A stretch of 64,000 nt of DNA from Catenulispora sp. MAP5-51 (GTDB lineage: Bacteria; Actinomycetota; Actinomycetes; Streptomycetales; Catenulisporaceae), in NCBI RefSeq assembly GCF_041261205.1, contig NZ_JBGCCH010000001.1, positions 248,001 to 312,000 of the forward strand, given 5' to 3'. Shown here piece after piece: positions 1 through 8,017 of the stretch; the stretch's first letter is position 1, and each line of letters opens with the position of its first letter. The translations under genes were made by a program, and so were the position numbers. The notes beneath the pieces were generated by a model. The model was not told the origin of the DNA. It ran no database searches and saw only the letters and a list, made by a program, of their open reading frames with translations.

Positions 1-159
1 CCGGCGATGCTGCCGCCGTGGCCGCTGAGCAGGACGACCCGGGCGGGTCAGGGGCGGTACGTGTGCGGCGATCATCGGGCCACGGGGTCGGTGCAGGGGG
101 CGATGGCGTCGGGGGCTCGGGCGGCTCGTGAGGTGGCGGCGGATCTGCGGGGTCGTTAG
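1..159 (+). CDS. C-terminal end of an FAD-dependent amine-oxidase-type oxidoreductase (partial)
   Basis: The frame is open from the first base and stops with TAG at 157-159, so only the last 52 residues are present. The stretch VCGDHRATGSVQGAMASG followed by an Ala/Arg-rich helix is the typical C-terminal FAD-binding end of flavin amine oxidase, protoporphyrinogen oxidase or phytoene desaturase-like proteins, where the Gly-Asp pair contacts FAD and the Gly-Ser motif starts the last helix. The substrate cannot be told from this end. The next gene lies on the opposite strand, so the two converge with about 70 bp between stops. Confidence 0.6.
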   Translation, partial: PAMLPPWPLSRTTRAGQGRYVCGDHRATGSVQGAMASGARAAREVAADLRGR

Positions 160-230
160 GGCGGGGTTGCGCTACAGCTAGCTACAGCCGGAGTCCGTAG
201 CCGCAACGGGAGCCGCAGCCGGAGTCCGTC

Positions 231-1895
231 CTACGACCGGTGTCGGGTGCTGCTGTCCCAGGGGAGATCAGCCGAGGCCGCGTTCTCACTCGGCGTGACG
301 CGCCGCCTGGGCCGCGGGTCGAGTTCCGGTCCTGATCCCCGCGCCTGCTCCCGGCCCTGTCCCTGCCGCGGTCCCTGCCCCTCCCCGGATACCGATTCCG
401 ATACCGCCGATTCCGCGTGCTCGCGTGCGATCCGGGCGATGTTGCGTGCCATGCCCCGGTAGATCACCGAGTGGAAGGGCCGCATCGACCACCAGTACAG
501 GTGCCCGAACAAGCCCCGGGGCAGGAACACGGCGCGTTGCGTATAGCGCGTACGGCCGTCGTCGGCGGGGACCACCAGCACCTCCAGCCAGCCGAGCCCC
601 GGCATCTTCATCTCGGCGCGCAGCCGCAGCAGCCGGCCCCGGTCGATGGCCTCGACCCGCCAGAAGTCCAGCGTGTCGCCGAGCCGCAGGGTCCTGGGAT
701 CGCGGCGTCCCCGGCCCAGCCCGACGCCGCCGCTGAGCCGGTCGAGCCAGCCGCGCGCGGCCCAGGCCAGCGGGAAGGAGTACCAGCCGGTCTCCCCGCC
801 GATGCCCTCCACCGCGCGCCACACCTCCTCCGGCGGCGCCGACAGAAAGAAGGACCGGGCATCCTCGTACACGGTGCCGCCGGTCCAGCCCGGGTCCGTC
901 GGCAGCGGCTCGCTCGGGGCGCCGGGCAGCGAGGCCGAGGCCCAGCGGGTGGCCACGTCGGAGTTCCGGATCCGGGTCCGGGCCAGGCGCACCGCCTCGT
1001 CGAAGTCGATCAGCCCCTGCGGCGGATCGGGCACCAGCGCCGTGATCCCGCGGTCCCGGCACACCACCTCGTGCCGCAGCGACTCCACCAGCGGCCGCGC
1101 GATCGAGGCCGGCACCGGCGTCACCGCGCCGACCCACAGGCTCGACAGGCGCGTGGTCAGCAACGGCACCGGCACGATCAGCCGGCGCGGCAACCCCGCC
1201 ACCCGCGCGTACCGCTGCATCATCTCCCGATAGGTCAGCACCTCCGGCCCGCCGATGTCGAACACCCCGCCGGCGCCGACCGCCTCGTCCGACGCGTTCC
1301 CGACCCCCACGAGGTACCGCAGCACATCGCGCACCGCGATCGGCTGCACCCGAACCCGCACCCACCGCGGCGTGACCATCACCGGCAGCCGCTCGGTGAG
1401 GTAGCGCACCATCTCGAACGAGGCCGACCCCGACCCGATGATCACGGCCGCCCGCAGCTCCACCGTCGGCACGCCGCTTTCCCGCAGAATCTCCCCGACC
1501 CGCATCCGCGACCGCAGATGCTGCGACAACTCCCCGACCGGCACATCATCGGGCACCAGGCCGCCGAGATACACGATCCGCGAAACCCCGGCCCTGCGCG
1601 CCGCCGCACTGAAAGCGCGCGCCGAATCGGCCTCGATCTCCTCAAACCCGGCCCCGGTGTCCAGCGAGTGGATCAGGTAGTAAGCGACCGTGACACCCTC
1701 GAACGCCTTGTCGAGATCCCCGCGCCGCATGACATCCGCGCGAACAGCCTCCACCGACGGGAACCAAGGATGGTCGCGCAGCCGCCCCGGATCGCGCGCC
1801 ATGCACCGCACAGCGAACCCGGCCCGCAGCAGCTCGGGAACCAGACGCCCGCCGATGTAGCCGGTGGCGCCGGAGACCAGTGCGAGATCCGCCAT
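231..1895 (-). CDS. SDR-family NAD(P)-binding protein with C-terminal DUF2867 domain
   Basis: A 554-residue protein. Residues 1-300 form an atypical SDR/NmrA-like Rossmann domain starting MADLALVSGATGYIGG, with the glycine-rich nucleotide-binding loop at residues 8-14. Residues about 335-490 match the DUF2867 type of domain (a START/SRPBCC-like fold) that often follows such Rossmann domains in actinobacteria. The last 50 residues are Gln/Gly/Arg-rich and probably disordered. The ATG at 1895 is chosen because homologous sequence starts there, although the frame stays open upstream through the next gene. It lies 4 bp downstream of the MDR oxidoreductase stop on the same strand, so the two are likely co-transcribed. 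The substrate is unknown. Confidence 0.8.
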   Translation of the reverse strand: MADLALVSGATGYIGGRLVPELLRAGFAVRCMARDPGRLRDHPWFPSVEAVRADVMRRGDLDKAFEGVTVAYYLIHSLDTGAGFEEIEADSARAFSAAARRAGVSRIVYLGGLVPDDVPVGELSQHLRSRMRVGEILRESGVPTVELRAAVIIGSGSASFEMVRYLTERLPVMVTPRWVRVRVQPIAVRDVLRYLVGVGNASDEAVGAGGVFDIGGPEVLTYREMMQRYARVAGLPRRLIVPVPLLTTRLSSLWVGAVTPVPASIARPLVESLRHEVVCRDRGITALVPDPPQGLIDFDEAVRLARTRIRNSDVATRWASASLPGAPSEPLPTDPGWTGGTVYEDARSFFLSAPPEEVWRAVEGIGGETGWYSFPLAWAARGWLDRLSGGVGLGRGRRDPRTLRLGDTLDFWRVEAIDRGRLLRLRAEMKMPGLGWLEVLVVPADDGRTRYTQRAVFLPRGLFGHLYWWSMRPFHSVIYRGMARNIARIAREHAESAVSESVSGEGQGPRQGQGREQARGSGPELDPRPRRRVTPSENAASADLPWDSSTRHRS

Positions 1896-1899
1896 GTCT

Positions 1900-2856
1900 T
1901 CATGATCGATCCAGGGCGGGGACGGCGCCAGGCAGCAGGACGATCTTGCCGAGCGGATGCTCCTGCTCCAGCTGCGCGAAGGCTTGCCTGACCTCTGCCA
2001 ACGGATACGTTCCGCTGATCGGGACCTCGATCCGGCCGGTCGCGGCCAACTCCGCCAATTCGGTGAGCACGGACTGCGAGGTGCCCTGGGCGTTGCCGTC
2101 GGAGCGGGTGCCGAGCGCTGCGGCGGCGGCGTAATCCAGGGTGTTGATCCGCGTGGGCGGGACGCCGAGCGCGAGCGCCGCGCGCGGGTAGTCGCCGCCG
2201 TGGAAGTCGAGGAAGGCCTGAACTCGGCTGCCGTCGGTCTCGACCGCCTGGCGCAGGCGTTCGGCGACGTCGCTGCCGCTGCCGTAGTCGACGAGTGTCG
2301 CGCCCTGGGATTCCAGCCAGTCCCGGTGCCGAGGGGAGGCGACGGCGAACACATTCGCCCTGCGCAGCCGCAGCAGCTGGACGGCCAGGCTCCCGACCCC
2401 GCCGGTGGCGCCGGCGACCACGACCGTCTCACCGGCCTGCGGGTCGACGGCCGCGACGGCGGCCCACGCGGTGGTGCCCGCGACATAGAGCGCGCCGGCG
2501 CTGGTCCAGGGCAGCGCGTCGGGCTTGCGGACCAGCTGGTCGGCCGGGACGGTGACGTACTCGGCGTGGCTGGAGCGTTCCTCGGACCAGCCCAGGACCG
2601 GGTCGCCGACCGTCCATTCGGTGACCGCCGGTCCCGCCTCGGCGACCGTGCCGGCCAGATCGCTGCCCTGGCCGGAGGGGAACGTGGCGGGGAACCGCTC
2701 GTGCAGGGCGCCGCTGCGGATCTTGGCCTCGCCGGGGTTGATCCCGGCGGCGTGGACCTGGACGAGGACGTCGTGCGGGCCGAGCGGGCGCGGTTCGGCG
2801 TCTTCGAGGTCGAGGACGTCGATGTCTCCGTAGTGGTCGAAGCGCACAGCTTTCAT
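1900..2856 (-). CDS. NADP-dependent zinc-free MDR oxidoreductase (quinone-reductase type)
   Basis: A 318-residue medium-chain dehydrogenase/reductase of the quinone oxidoreductase group. The N-terminal GroES-like part (residues 1-120) has no zinc-binding cysteines. The Rossmann part carries VVVAGATGGVGSLAVQL at about residues 145-160, the NADPH-binding loop. These enzymes reduce quinones or enones with NADPH in the cytoplasm. Start ATG at 2856 begins MKAVRFDHYG, the family start. The ATGA there overlaps the stop of a truncated SDR gene upstream, and the SDR/DUF2867 gene follows 4 bp downstream. The group is therefore a small redox operon whose first gene has been lost. Confidence 0.85.
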   Translation of the reverse strand: MKAVRFDHYGDIDVLDLEDAEPRPLGPHDVLVQVHAAGINPGEAKIRSGALHERFPATFPSGQGSDLAGTVAEAGPAVTEWTVGDPVLGWSEERSSHAEYVTVPADQLVRKPDALPWTSAGALYVAGTTAWAAVAAVDPQAGETVVVAGATGGVGSLAVQLLRLRRANVFAVASPRHRDWLESQGATLVDYGSGSDVAERLRQAVETDGSRVQAFLDFHGGDYPRAALALGVPPTRINTLDYAAAAALGTRSDGNAQGTSQSVLTELAELAATGRIEVPISGTYPLAEVRQAFAQLEQEHPLGKIVLLPGAVPALDRS

Positions 2857-3095
2857 CAGGCGATGCCTCCGTTCGCGTAGAGCACCTGGCCGTTGATCCA
2901 GCGGCCGCCGTCCCCGGCCAGGAAGGCGACGGACTCGGCGATGTCGTCGGGCGTGCCGAGGCGCTCCAGCGGCGCGGCCGAGGCGATGCGCGCGATCAGC
3001 TCCTCGCTCTTTCCGATCCGGCATCCCAGCGGGTGCCCGCTCCAGGCGGTCCGGGCGAGGTGCCCCGCGTCTGTACCTGTCATCTGTCTCGGCAT
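2856..3095 (-). pseudogene. C-terminal remnant of an SDR oxidoreductase
   Basis: Only about the last 45 residues of a classical short-chain dehydrogenase remain. Segments such as PLERLGTPDDIAESVAFLAG and GRWINGQVLYANGGIA are the conserved end of FabG-like SDRs. The Rossmann loop and the Ser-Tyr-Lys catalytic residues are missing. Sequence upstream of about 3010 does not look like an SDR and starts from an arbitrary ATG. The stop overlaps the ATG of the MDR gene. Together with the LysR remnant that starts immediately on the other strand, this looks like one deletion that removed the 5' ends of a divergent LysR/SDR pair. Confidence 0.75.
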
Positions 3096-3109
3096 CCACC
3101 ATCCGCCAC

Positions 3110-3565
3110 GTGCATCTATTTGACATCCTCGGCGACGGCCTGCTGGTCCGCACCCCGCAGGGCTACCGGCTCACGCCGCGCGCCGAGCGGGTGCAGCGCC
3201 GACTTCGCGCGGTCCTGCCGCACCTGGAAAGCATGTTCGCCCCGGAGGAGTTCGACCCGGCCGAGGCCGCCGAGTCCTTCCGCATCGCGGGCACCGACTA
3301 CTCCCGGGTCCTGGCCGCCGGCGAGGAGATCACGCTTCAGGACTACCTGGACGCCGCACGCGTCATCGTCGACACCACCGGCGAGTGCCAGACCGCCATC
3401 GAGCGCCGCCTGGAAGACCTCGGCGCGCGCCGCCAGGCCGGCCTGACGGTGCCCTACCACTCCCTGGCGGCGCTCTCCGTCCTGGGAACGCGCCTGATCC
3501 TCATGCCTTCATCGGTCTTGGCCAAGGTGGCGACCCTGCCGCCGGCACTCACACGAAGCAGATAG
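3110..3565 (+). pseudogene. LysR-family regulator remnant (5' truncated, internally deleted)
   Basis: The frame begins in the middle of a LysR DNA-binding domain: LLVRTPQGYRLTPRAERV is the conserved end of the winged helix region, but the preceding 40-45 residues with the helix-turn-helix are absent. About 45 residues of effector-domain sequence follow, then a jump to a later part (QAGLTVPYHSLAALSVLGTRL), suggesting an internal deletion of roughly 50-60 residues. The end runs into the SUKH remnant on the other strand. It cannot be a functional regulator. It probably once controlled the adjacent SDR/MDR genes. Confidence 0.75.
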
Positions 3566-3660
3566 TCCCGATATGCCGCAGGAAGAACGACTCCCAGTTC
3601 CTGCTCCGCCTCTGACACTTCTTCCTCGGTCAAAGGCGGAGGTATCGCAACGCTCTTCAT
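3454..3660 (-). pseudogene. SUKH (SMI1/KNR4) domain gene fragment
   Basis: The first 45-50 residues (MKSVAIPPPLTEEEVSEAEQ, then LGVVLPAAYRDYLLRVSAGG) are the N-terminal part of a SUKH-superfamily domain, used as immunity proteins or regulators of toxins. After that the reading frame passes into the antisense of the LysR remnant near 3520-3540 and stops at 3454, so most of the domain is missing. Two broken genes meet end to end here, which marks a deletion or recombination junction. Confidence 0.6.
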
Positions 3661-3693
3661 GGCCGGAGCATATCCAGACGACCCGCGTCCCCC

Positions 3694-5172
3694 TCACACA
3701 TGCCGACTCCGCACCATGGCCTGAATGATCCTCAGCGCATGGTCGTTCCCCCGCCACACCAACGAGCCGCTGCCTGAGGCCTCGAAGTCGCCGCCGAAGC
3801 CGGTCAGGACGGTCAGGGCTTCGCCGTTGGTGATGGACAGGCTGAATTCGTGGGCTATGGAGATGTCGGTTCGGGTGTCGGCGACGGTGTCGACGAGTTG
3901 CTGTTCGGGGCGGCTCAGGGGGATGGATCTGGAGGAGACGCCGACGATGTCGGAGTAGTGGTACTCGCGCATCTCGTCCAGGACCAGGTCGCCGGTGGCG
4001 AAGTTCACCACGCAGCGGTAGGTGCTGATCAGTTTGTCGGTGAGCATCAGGATCAGGACCGTGTAGTGGTCGGCGCGCAGGTTGCCGTCGGCGCCCCAGC
4101 GGACGGCGGTGCGGGGGGCGTGGTGCTCGGCGGCGCGGGCCACGCCGACGACGGCCAGGGCTGGGACCATCAGGTCGCCGCCGTCGGGGTGCAGGCGGGT
4201 GTTGATGCGCAGTTTGCGGGCCGCCTTGCGCTTGATGTACTCGACGTCGCCTTCCAGCCACTCGTCCATCTGCTTGTCGCCCGGCTTGGGTTCGGCCAGG
4301 GCGTAGGCGGCCTTGTAGGTCTTGAACGCCTGGTACTGCGTGAAGCCCCAGCGGCCCAGGCCCCCGCCGGCGATCAGGCCCAGCAGGATGTAGCCGCCGC
4401 CGGCCGCGAAGCAGACGATCACCGCCAGCGCCGCCGCGATGAAGATGGCCTGGTGGACCTCGTTGACGCGCGGGGGAGTGCGGATGAAGTACTTGCGGAC
4501 CGCCGTCGGCCGCTTCGGGTCGATGTTGTCCCGCAGGTCCGCGGCGTCCTCCTGCGACGCGGCGAAGCCGAACTGCCGCGCCATCTGGTTGAGCTGCTTC
4601 CATGTCGCCCCCTCGGCCTGGGCCAGGTGCTCCATCAGGAAGCCGAGGTCGTCACGATCGAGGAAGCGCAGGTTCAGCCTCAGTTCCTCGGGCTGCGGAT
4701 CCTGCGCGGGCATCCCCTGCGCGATGTACCAGTCGTCCTTCACCACCGCCCACACCGCGTCGGCCTGCGCGGCGACCGGCTTGCCGGCGCCGAGCTTGCG
4801 GGCCTGGTCCAGGTGCGAGTCGATGCGCCGGATGACCTCCGGCGGGTGGTAGCTCGGCGCCGAGCCGTTCAGCAGGGCCAGGGCGGTGTAGACGTGGGCC
4901 CGGGCCGTCTTGTCCTGCACGTCTTCGGGCTGGATGTCCGTGTTCTGACTCTCGGCCATCGCGCTGGAGACGTCGGCGGCGGTGCTCAGGAAGTCCTCGA
5001 AACGCTGCACCGCCTTGGGATAGAGGTGGTTCTTGAACGCCTCCAACCCGTTGCGATAGTCGTCGGCCATCTTCTGCTGTTGCTGCAGATAGATGTTCTG
5101 GGTCCCGCTCTCGGAGGCGAAGATGTTCTCGCCGACGTTGAACTGCCGGTGTGTCTCCTGCTGCTCGCTCAC
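3694..5172 (-). CDS. Membrane-associated protein with N-terminal NxGxN...GxQNxY motif
   Basis: A 492-residue protein of unknown function. The N-terminus carries QFNVGENIFASESGTQNIYL (residues 10-29), which closely matches the C-terminal tail of the SARP-type protein encoded just upstream. Residues 35-200 are helical and TPR-like. A hydrophobic hairpin follows at about residues 243-275 (AIFIAAALAVIVCFAAGGGY and next), then a soluble C-terminal domain I do not recognise. The start is GTG at 5172, overlapping the upstream stop by 4 bp (GTGA), so translation is coupled. A role as the partner or effector of the SARP protein is my inference from the shared motif. Confidence 0.75.
   Translation of the reverse strand: MSEQQETHRQFNVGENIFASESGTQNIYLQQQQKMADDYRNGLEAFKNHLYPKAVQRFEDFLSTAADVSSAMAESQNTDIQPEDVQDKTARAHVYTALALLNGSAPSYHPPEVIRRIDSHLDQARKLGAGKPVAAQADAVWAVVKDDWYIAQGMPAQDPQPEELRLNLRFLDRDDLGFLMEHLAQAEGATWKQLNQMARQFGFAASQEDAADLRDNIDPKRPTAVRKYFIRTPPRVNEVHQAIFIAAALAVIVCFAAGGGYILLGLIAGGGLGRWGFTQYQAFKTYKAAYALAEPKPGDKQMDEWLEGDVEYIKRKAARKLRINTRLHPDGGDLMVPALAVVGVARAAEHHAPRTAVRWGADGNLRADHYTVLILMLTDKLISTYRCVVNFATGDLVLDEMREYHYSDIVGVSSRSIPLSRPEQQLVDTVADTRTDISIAHEFSLSITNGEALTVLTGFGGDFEASGSGSLVWRGNDHALRIIQAMVRSRHV
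5086..5145 (-). other. Shared G/N/Q motif, N-terminal copy
   Basis: Residues 10-29 of the membrane protein read QFNVGENIFASESGTQNIYL. The copy at the end of the neighbouring SARP protein reads QTNIGTNVHASQGGVQNFYF. Ten of 20 positions are identical, including the N-G-N, A-S, G and Q-N-Y positions. In form and location (N-terminus of one protein, C-terminus of its coupled neighbour) this resembles bacterial amyloid signalling sequences (BASS). Amyloid behaviour is inference only. Confidence 0.55.
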
Positions 5173-6275
5173 GATGGTTCCTTTCCGCCGAAGTAGAAGT
5201 TCTGGACGCCGCCCTGCGAGGCGTGGACATTGGTGCCGATGTTGGTCTGGGAGAAGGTGGCGCCGGTGGCGATCCCGGGCTCGGGCTTGGGCGAGGGATC
5301 TGGATCTGGATCTGGATCTGGATCTGGATTGGACTGCTTGTGCGTGGGGTCGGGTTCGGGCTCGGGCTCGGGACCGGGATCAGAGTCGCGCGCGGGATCT
5401 TCTCTGGCGCCGAACCCGGCCCCGGTGCCAAAGGAACCTCGAGCACCGGCGCCGCGTATCGGCCGCCCGGCGGGAAACACCAGCGCTGACCCCTCCAGCA
5501 GCCGATCGTCGCCGCGCAGCATCAGCTCGTAGAGCTCCGTCAGAGCCCTGTGACTCTCCGTCGCGATCGTCGTGTCCAGATGCCGGCGCACCCGGTGATA
5601 CACGTTCTGCGCGTCGTCCTTGCGCCCCGCGCGGTAGAACGCGTGCATCCCCAGCCACGCCAGCCACTCATCGCCCGGCCGCTCCCGAAGCCGCGCCTCC
5701 AGCCGCGGGATGGCCGTGCCCAGATCCCCGAGCCTGATCGCGGCCTCGTTGAACGCGATCTCGGCGGCGTGCCGCTCCTCCTGCAACAGGTACCGGTACC
5801 CGTCGATCCACTGCCCGTCCAGGCCGGCCAGCGGCTCGCCGCGGAACAGCCCCAGCGCCGCCTCCAACAGCCCGGCCCGTTCGGCGTCCCCGAGCTCCGG
5901 CGAGCGCGCGGCGCGCGCCAGCAGCGCGTGGAACCGCTGGAGGTCGACCGTGGCCTCGGCCGTTCCGAGCCGGTAGCCGCCGCTCTCGCTGGGCAGCACG
6001 CTCCGCAGCCCAGCGTTCTCCAGCCGCCGCCGCAGCCGCCGGGCGATGTGATGGAAGTTCTCCACCGCGTCCTCCGGCTCGGGCGGATCCCAGATCGCCC
6101 TGATCAGCGCCGAGCGCCCGACCGGGTTCGGGTGCTCGGACAGCACCGCGGCCAGCAGGCGCTTCTCCTGGGCCGGGCCGATCGGGACGGGGCTGCCGCC
6201 GATCCGGATCTCCGGGACGCCGAGGAACAGGAACTCGGCGTGCGGTTCGGCCGGGATGCGGGTTATCTCACCCAC
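5169..6275 (-). CDS. SARP-like regulator: winged helix + BTAD domain + Asp-Pro repeat linker + C-terminal motif
   Basis: A 368-residue protein. Residues about 10-100 form an OmpR-type winged helix (EKRLLAAVLSEHPNPVGRSA and SGGYRLG region) and 105-255 a bacterial transcriptional activation (BTAD) domain (SPELGDAERAGLLEAALGLF region), as in AfsR/DnrI/RedD activators. After residue 260 comes a low-complexity linker with PEPEPEPDP and a DPDPDPDPDPDP run, encoded by five tandem GGATCT units, then the C-terminal motif. It starts with GTG at 6275, preceded by AAGGAG at a good distance. The gene is the first of a coupled two-gene operon. There is no NB-ARC domain, so it is a short SARP with an unusual tail. 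Confidence 0.8.
   Translation of the reverse strand: MGEITRIPAEPHAEFLFLGVPEIRIGGSPVPIGPAQEKRLLAAVLSEHPNPVGRSALIRAIWDPPEPEDAVENFHHIARRLRRRLENAGLRSVLPSESGGYRLGTAEATVDLQRFHALLARAARSPELGDAERAGLLEAALGLFRGEPLAGLDGQWIDGYRYLLQEERHAAEIAFNEAAIRLGDLGTAIPRLEARLRERPGDEWLAWLGMHAFYRAGRKDDAQNVYHRVRRHLDTTIATESHRALTELYELMLRGDDRLLEGSALVFPAGRPIRGAGARGSFGTGAGFGAREDPARDSDPGPEPEPEPDPTHKQSNPDPDPDPDPDPSPKPEPGIATGATFSQTNIGTNVHASQGGVQNFYFGGKEPS
5190..5249 (-). other. Shared G/N/Q motif, C-terminal copy
   Basis: Residues 343-362 of the SARP-like protein read QTNIGTNVHASQGGVQNFYF and match residues 10-29 of the next protein in the operon. The motif sits at the end of a long disordered linker, where adaptor or amyloid-nucleating motifs are usually found. 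Function is inferred. Confidence 0.55.
5296..5329. repeat. GGATCT hexanucleotide tandem repeat in the SARP linker
   Basis: Five perfect GGATCT units plus a partial sixth. On the coding (minus) strand they encode alternating Asp-Pro. Because the unit is 6 bp, gain or loss of units changes linker length without shifting the frame. Confidence 0.85.
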
Positions 6276-6474
6276 GGGTTCTCCTTCGTCGTGAACGGTT
6301 TTCGCGGCCTACGAGCCTGCGGCCCGCGGCGTCCCGCATCGGCCCGCCACGGACCCGGTCGCCGGCCCGTGGGACGACCGGCGGACGGCCCGTGGGACGT
6401 CCGGTGGCGCGGCCGAATCTGGATCCCGAGCGGCGGCGAAGGGTCCGCCCCAGTCCCGGGAGGACGTGGCAGAA

Positions 6475-6696
6475 ATGACCGAGCAGCAGGCCATCGGCGG
6501 CACGCGGTACCGCAAGAGCAGCTACTCCGGAGCGAACAACAACAACTGCGTGGAGGTCGCGATCGAGGTGGCGGCCACGCTGAGCGTGTGCGTCCGCGAC
6601 ACCAAGGACGCGGCCCGGACCACGCTTCGCTTCACCGCCGCGGAGTGGGAGGCGTTCATCGCGGGGGTGAAGGACGGCGAGTTCGATCTCGCCTGA
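6475..6696 (+). CDS. DUF397 protein
   Basis: A 73-residue protein with the DUF397 signature: YRKSSYSGANNNNCVEVA near the N-terminus, VCVRDTKD in the middle, and an F-T-x-x-E-W-x-A-F helix at the end. These small actinobacterial proteins are usually encoded beside XRE/DUF5753 regulators and are thought to act with them, as in the bldB/whiJ-type pairs of Streptomyces. I chose the ATG at 6475 because GGGAGG at 6458-6463 is 11 bp upstream. A GTG at 6466 in the same frame is only 2 bp from that site. It is convergent with the DUF5753 regulator at 6759-7691, rather than co-directional as is usual. Confidence 0.85.
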   Translation: MTEQQAIGGTRYRKSSYSGANNNNCVEVAIEVAATLSVCVRDTKDAARTTLRFTAAEWEAFIAGVKDGEFDLA

Positions 6697-6758
6697 TATC
6701 AGGGTGCTGGAACAAGCCGGAGCGGGCGTCCAGTGCGGGGCGCCGGCTCCGGCACCGG

Positions 6759-7691
6759 TCATGCCGGTCGGGTTCGCGGCAACGGCTCACCTCCGTTTCC
6801 CTTGCTGGATTTCTTGGACTTCCCGGACGTGCCGGCCGAGTCCGCCGAGCCCGCCAAGTCCGCCAGGAACGCGCGCGAGTCCCCCACACCCAATGCCCTG
6901 GCCCGCGCGTGTTCGAAGGCGGCCCGGTAGCGGCCGACTTCCTCGGCCGTCTCCGTGAAGTACTCCCGGTCGAGCAGTTCGAGCTGGACCACGTCCGGCT
7001 CGCCGCCGCGCGGGGAGAAGATGTGGAATCCGTGCCCTGACGCCCGCGAGGGGCCTGCTGGGAAGGGCAGGATCCCGATCCGGATCCCCGGCGCCGCGGA
7101 CAGCCGCAGCAGCCGTTCGTACTGCTCGCGCATCACGGCCGCGTCCCCCACCGGTCGGCGCAGCGCGGCCTCGTCCAGGACCACGTCCACCAGCGGCGCC
7201 TCCGGCCGGTCCAGGATCCGCTGCCGCAGGATCCTGAGATCGACCCGCCGCCGCACCGCCTCCGGTTGCTGGTCGGTGACCGTGGTCATGAGCTCCCAGG
7301 CGTACCGCTCGGTCTGCACCAGACCGGGGACGAGGTTCGGCTGGTGGACCCGGATCACCCGGGCCTCGTCCTCCAGGATCAGCTGACGCTCGAAGGAGGG
7401 GTCCACCAGATCGCCGTAGGGGAGCCACCAGGTGCCCGAGCCGGCCTGTCGCACCAGGTCCAGCACCTCTTCGCGCCGCTGGTCGGCGATCCCGTAGAAG
7501 TCCAGGAGCACCCGCGCCTCGGCCGTGCGCAACGCGGCCTGGCCGTTCTCCACCCGGTCGGCCATCTCCACCGGCCAGTCGAGATGGCCCGCGGCCTCCT
7601 CGAGCGTCCGGCAGGCCCGCCGGCGCAGCCGGGCCAGCGCCGCGCCGAGCTGACGCCTGCCGGCTATGGCCGGCGCGTCCTCCGTGGCCAT
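6759..7691 (-). CDS. XRE-family helix-turn-helix regulator with DUF5753 domain (1)
   Basis: A 310-residue regulator. Residues about 10-70 are a helix-turn-helix of the XRE type (LGAALARLRRRACRTLEEAA, then RVENGQAALR). Residues 95-275 are DUF5753 (ILEDEARVIRVHQPNLVPGL, then VMREQYERLL and GIRIGILPF). The C-terminus is Ser/Lys/Gly-rich. The ATG at 7691 has a strong GGGAGG site 5 bp upstream; a longer in-frame start exists but lacks this. It is divergent from a paralogue at 8018 and convergent with the DUF397 gene. Such pairs control development or antibiotic production in streptomycetes; the targets here are unknown. Confidence 0.9.
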   Translation of the reverse strand: MATEDAPAIAGRRQLGAALARLRRRACRTLEEAAGHLDWPVEMADRVENGQAALRTAEARVLLDFYGIADQRREEVLDLVRQAGSGTWWLPYGDLVDPSFERQLILEDEARVIRVHQPNLVPGLVQTERYAWELMTTVTDQQPEAVRRRVDLRILRQRILDRPEAPLVDVVLDEAALRRPVGDAAVMREQYERLLRLSAAPGIRIGILPFPAGPSRASGHGFHIFSPRGGEPDVVQLELLDREYFTETAEEVGRYRAAFEHARARALGVGDSRAFLADLAGSADSAGTSGKSKKSSKGNGGEPLPRTRPA

Positions 7692-8017
7692 GCGTCCCTC
7701 CCGTTCCCCACCGGGTAGCGCGGGCCCGCGCCGACGACCGGCCGTGAGCCCCAGGGCGCCCATGATGCAGGTTGCTGAGCGGAATTTGCAATCAGAGAAG
7801 CCCCGTCAGGAACGGCGCCATCAAGACGCCACGTGCGAGCAGAGCAGCGCCACGGATCCGCCACGGCAGGGTCATTTCCCCTTGCATTCCTGGGGGTTTC
7901 ACCGGCCAGGATCAGGCGTCCGGGCGCGCGCGAGACTCAAATCTGCAAATTGCTGTCTGCAAGCAGCATTTGGTATGGTGATGTTCGACTATTGAGAAGG
8001 TGGGTGGACTCGGAGCC
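7692..8017. promoter_or_regulatory. Intergenic region between two divergent DUF5753 regulators, with TCTGCAA repeats
   Basis: No gene is seen in these 326 bp. The part nearest the plus-strand regulator is AT-richer than its surroundings and has TCTGCAA twice, at 7942-7948 and 7956-7962 (14 bp apart). A related element in inverse orientation (ATTTGCAATCAGA, 7783-7795) lies nearer the other gene. A TTGCTG at 7950-7955 and TATGGT at 7974-7979 (18 bp apart) could form a promoter overlapping the repeats. Binding by one or both regulators is inferred from position. Confidence 0.35.

Noticed and set aside
6268-6762. A 164-codon minus-strand frame over the DUF397 gene
   Set aside because: No conserved domain; the plus-strand DUF397 frame is a clear family member with a ribosome site.
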